From assembly GCA_025934475.1 (NCBI GenBank), contig JAICXZ010000102.1, positions 1-8,238 of the forward strand: DNA of 8,238 nucleotides, in the 5' to 3' direction. The translations under genes were made by a program, and so were the position numbers. How positions within the stretch are numbered: position 1 is the first letter of the stretch; every line of letters starts with the position of its first letter. Shown here piece by piece: positions 5,673 through 8,238 of this stretch. The notes beneath the pieces are model-generated. The model was given only the letters and a program-made list of their open reading frames with translations. It did not search any database and was not told the origin of the DNA. This DNA is from Mucilaginibacter sp. (lineage in GTDB: Bacteria; Bacteroidota; Bacteroidia; Sphingobacteriales; Sphingobacteriaceae).

Positions 5673-8238
5673 TTAGTTTAGTGTTATTGTATTATTCATT
5701 CTCACAGTCAATTCAACAAAAGTGCCACGACCTTTTTCTGAATTGATATCGATGTCGCCGCCAATGCGTTTGGTACGGGTGATAATATTATTGATACCCT
5801 GCCCCTTAAACGATCCGTTCTTTGTAAAACCACAGCCGTTATCACTCAATGTTATCTGCAATTCGTCCTTTTGGATATGATCCACGTTAATGATCACCCT
5901 CGTTGCATGCGCATGTTTTAGCGTGTTATTCAAAAGTTCCTTAAATATCATGGGAATGTTGCGGCTGTATTCCATCGGCAGTTTCACTTTATTCAGCGAC
6001 TCATCGATACCATTAAATTCGAACTCAATAGCGGTATCCAGGAACAGCTCATTGCCAAAATCCCTGATGTGATTTAGTATTTCGAAAAGGTTATCGCTTT
6101 TGGGATCCAATGCCCAAAGGATGTCTTTAGTACCATTATATAGTGACGATGCATTCTGCCTGATCTGCTCCAGCAGTTTTTTTTGATCATTCTGGTCCTG
6201 ATCCATCTTGGTGCCCAGTATCTCGGATAGCACGGTGATGCGGGTTAGTTTATTGCCTAACTCATCGTGAAAATCCTCCGCGGTTTGTTGCCTGATGCGG
6301 ATACTTTCCTCTCGCTTGGTGGCTTCAATGATCTTTTGCCGTTTTGCCTTAGATCGCTGCAGATAGTTTTGCAGGATAAAACCCAGCAGGACAAAAAATG
6401 CAATACCTATAAGACGGAAAGATGCTGTTTGATAAAAGGCAGGGGTAATAGTAAAAGAGAAGCTGGCTGTATTTTCGGACGGCGTCCCATTGGCAGAGAT
6501 AGCTTTTACTTCAAAAGTATACTTACCCGGAGGCAGCGAAGGGTAATCGACTACGTCGTTTGTCACCGGGGCCGAATATGAGCTGTCGAGCCCCACCAGT
6601 TTATAACTATAGGAAATGTTATCCGGGTCCTTCAGGTCGACACCGCGGAACCAGATGGCCATGTGGTTTTGGTCGTGCGACAGCATAGCGCCGTCATTTA
6701 GTTCCGTACTATTGAGCCAGCCAATGGACGATCCCACCTGGGGCACAACCCGCGCCACCTGGATAGTAACGTATGGCGCGGCAGGCTTATCCTGTTTCGA
6801 GTTGGCGTTATAGATAACGGCCCCCTTTGTGGTGCCTATCCACACTTTATTGTCCGCGTAAAAAGCCGCATTCTGATTCGACTCCAGGATGAGTGATTTC
6901 TTACTGCTGCCGCCCGTAACGCTGAACAAATGCTTTTCATCATCAAACGACAACCGGTTCACTCCCCTGCCTGTGCCCACCCACACTACGCCATTGCTAT
7001 CTGTCACCAGGCTGTATATGGTATTCGAATTTAAACCGTCCTTTAGGCCATAGTTCTTCACCTCGCCGTTGTGACGGTCCCAGGCAAAAATACCGCGATC
7101 ATCCGTGCCAAAAACGATATTATCCTTATACTTCATCATGCAAAAAACTGCGGATGTTCGCAACGCGTTAACCTTAAAACCTTTAACCCATTGTTTGTTG
7201 ACCAGTAGCGCCACGCCATCATTAGTGCCAATCAATACCGAATCCCTGCCCAATTCGACAATAGATGATGAGAACCGGTAGAAATTCGCCACGTGCCTCG
7301 CCTCCCCGTTTTTAATAAAGAAACAGCCACTTGGCGTGGTGATCCAAAGCGTGCCCGAATAATCCTCAATTATACCGTTGACGGCATAGTTAACCAGTTC
7401 AGGAACCCGTTCCGCTGTGTTGCCATTATATTGCCAAAGTCCGTCGTGGGTACCGATCCATAACGTGCCTTTACTGTCGGTATAGAGATATTGAATGCGC
7501 TTCAACTCAGGGTCATGTTGATGCAGGTCGATGGATGATAGGTTTTTCCCATCATAGCGCATCAGGCCACCACCGTCTATTCCAAGTAAGATATTGCCTT
7601 TTTTATCCTTACTAATCCCCATCACCACCTCATTTGCCGACATGCCCTGCGAACGGTCGAGTATCACAAACTGATCGCCCTGGTAGCGGTACAAACCATT
7701 GCCCTGGGTAGCGAACCAAAGGTTGTTACCCGCATCCCTGTAAACATCGGCAATGGCGTTATCTGTAAGACCATTAAGCGCGGTAAAGTGGGTTACCTGG
7801 TGGTTTTTGATAGAATAAGCGCCAATAGTGGTGCCTATCCACAAGTTGCCATCAGCGTCAAGCGTTGTGCAAAGCAGATAAGAGTTATTAGAGATGGAAG
7901 CGATAGCTTTTGCTTCAAAGGGCATAAGTTTGCCGTTTTCGACGGTATACACGGAGGTATAAGTTTGAAGGAACAAGCGATTCCTATCAAATAATATGCG
8001 GGCTACATAAAATGAGTGTTGGTTTGCGGGGTAATCAACCACTTTAACCCAATGCTTGCCATCGAGGTAATAAAGCCCTTTTTGATAAATAGACGCGTAG
8101 AGCCTACCCGATTCATCAGTTGCAACGCAGGTAAGATGCCGTTTAATAGTATCCTGCACCCATTGCAATTTTACTGTATCTCGGGTTACCCGGAACAATC
8201 GCCCGCCGATGCCGGCCCAAATATTACCGCCTCCGTCC
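5673..8238 (-). CDS. Propeller-sensor histidine kinase (Reg_prop, Y_Y_Y, HisKA_3, HATPase), 5' end cut by window edge
   Basis: A membrane sensor kinase, partial: the frame stays open to base 8238 (the last visible codons encode DGGGNIWAGIGGR), so its start and signal peptide lie outside. In order: about 12 visible beta-propeller blades with motifs such as DADGNLWIGT and DSKGTLWIGT (8238 to about 6770); a Y_Y_Y domain (about 6640-6445) with SYSYKLVGLD and LPPGKYTFEV; one membrane helix (about 6425-6360); a HisKA_3 dimerisation domain whose FHDELGNKLT holds the phosphoacceptor His (codon 6267-6269); and a HATPase domain (about 5966-5694) with KELLNNTLKHA, SDNGCGF, GQGINNI and GRGTF. The propeller should sense a periplasmic ligand, often an oligosaccharide in related hybrid sensors. 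Unlike those hybrids it has no fused receiver or AraC domain; the regulator is a separate gene 7 bp downstream. The ligand is unknown. Confidence 0.95.
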   Translation of the reverse strand, partial: DGGGNIWAGIGGRLFRVTRDTVKLQWVQDTIKRHLTCVATDESGRLYASIYQKGLYYLDGKHWVKVVDYPANQHSFYVARILFDRNRLFLQTYTSVYTVENGKLMPFEAKAIASISNNSYLLCTTLDADGNLWIGTTIGAYSIKNHQVTHFTALNGLTDNAIADVYRDAGNNLWFATQGNGLYRYQGDQFVILDRSQGMSANEVVMGISKDKKGNILLGIDGGGLMRYDGKNLSSIDLHQHDPELKRIQYLYTDSKGTLWIGTHDGLWQYNGNTAERVPELVNYAVNGIIEDYSGTLWITTPSGCFFIKNGEARHVANFYRFSSSIVELGRDSVLIGTNDGVALLVNKQWVKGFKVNALRTSAVFCMMKYKDNIVFGTDDRGIFAWDRHNGEVKNYGLKDGLNSNTIYSLVTDSNGVVWVGTGRGVNRLSFDDEKHLFSVTGGSSKKSLILESNQNAAFYADNKVWIGTTKGAVIYNANSKQDKPAAPYVTIQVARVVPQVGSSIGWLNSTELNDGAMLSHDQNHMAIWFRGVDLKDPDNISYSYKLVGLDSSYSAPVTNDVVDYPSLPPGKYTFEVKAISANGTPSENTASFSFTITPAFYQTASFRLIGIAFFVLLGFILQNYLQRSKAKRQKIIEATKREESIRIRQQTAEDFHDELGNKLTRITVLSEILGTKMDQDQNDQKKLLEQIRQNASSLYNGTKDILWALDPKSDNLFEILNHIRDFGNELFLDTAIEFEFNGIDESLNKVKLPMEYSRNIPMIFKELLNNTLKHAHATRVIINVDHIQKDELQITLSDNGCGFTKNGSFKGQGINNIITRTKRIGGDIDINSEKGRGTFVELTVRMNNTITLN

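Noticed and set aside
8196..8198. TTG at 8198 as the start of the kinase gene
   Set aside because: The frame continues to the window edge and encodes another propeller motif (DGGGNIWAGIGGR), so the gene begins outside the window.

Overview
The window looks like a chromosomal segment of a Bacteroidota member, probably a Sphingobacteriaceae-type soil or plant bacterium such as Mucilaginibacter or Pedobacter. The genus is inferred from protein character, not from a search. Supporting signs are start codons with AT-rich leaders and no clear Shine-Dalgarno sequence, a promoter of the Bacteroidota type (TTG-N19-TAnnTTTG), a periplasmic-propeller histidine kinase, and a GH76/GH92 glycosidase pair typical of polysaccharide utilisation loci.

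Left part (1-3626, + strand): a two-gene alpha-mannan degradation unit. A GH76 lipoprotein (endo-alpha-1,6-mannanase type) is followed 40 bp later by a secreted GH92 exo-alpha-mannosidase family protein. Hairpin terminators with the same GGCCGC/GCGGCC core lie before and after the unit. No SusC/SusD pair is visible. The most interesting point is in the GH92 protein: the family's catalytic-acid motif GNEPxH reads GNQPDH. As I recall the literature, this Glu-to-Gln exchange marks GH92 enzymes that cleave mannose-1-phosphate-6-mannose diesters instead of ordinary mannosides. If so, the pair would suit phosphomannan of yeast or fungal cell walls.

Middle (3397-4061): a gene-poor stretch holding the 3' region and terminator of the mannan unit, a doubtful 30-codon hydrophobic ORF, and a complete tRNA-Glu(UUC) transcription unit on the - strand. 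That unit has a near-ideal promoter, a leader of about 90 nt with dyads, the tRNA and a strong intrinsic terminator.

Right part (4062-8238, - strand): regulatory genes, transcribed from the right edge leftwards. A large sensor kinase, cut by the window edge, carries a beta-propeller, a Y_Y_Y domain, one membrane segment, HisKA_3 and HATPase. A NarL/FixJ-type response regulator starts 7 bp downstream of it. After a 119-bp gap containing dyad sequences comes an AraC-family regulator. The kinase/regulator pair resembles a hybrid two-component system split into two proteins. Whether it controls the mannan genes, which face it across the tRNA, cannot be decided from this window.
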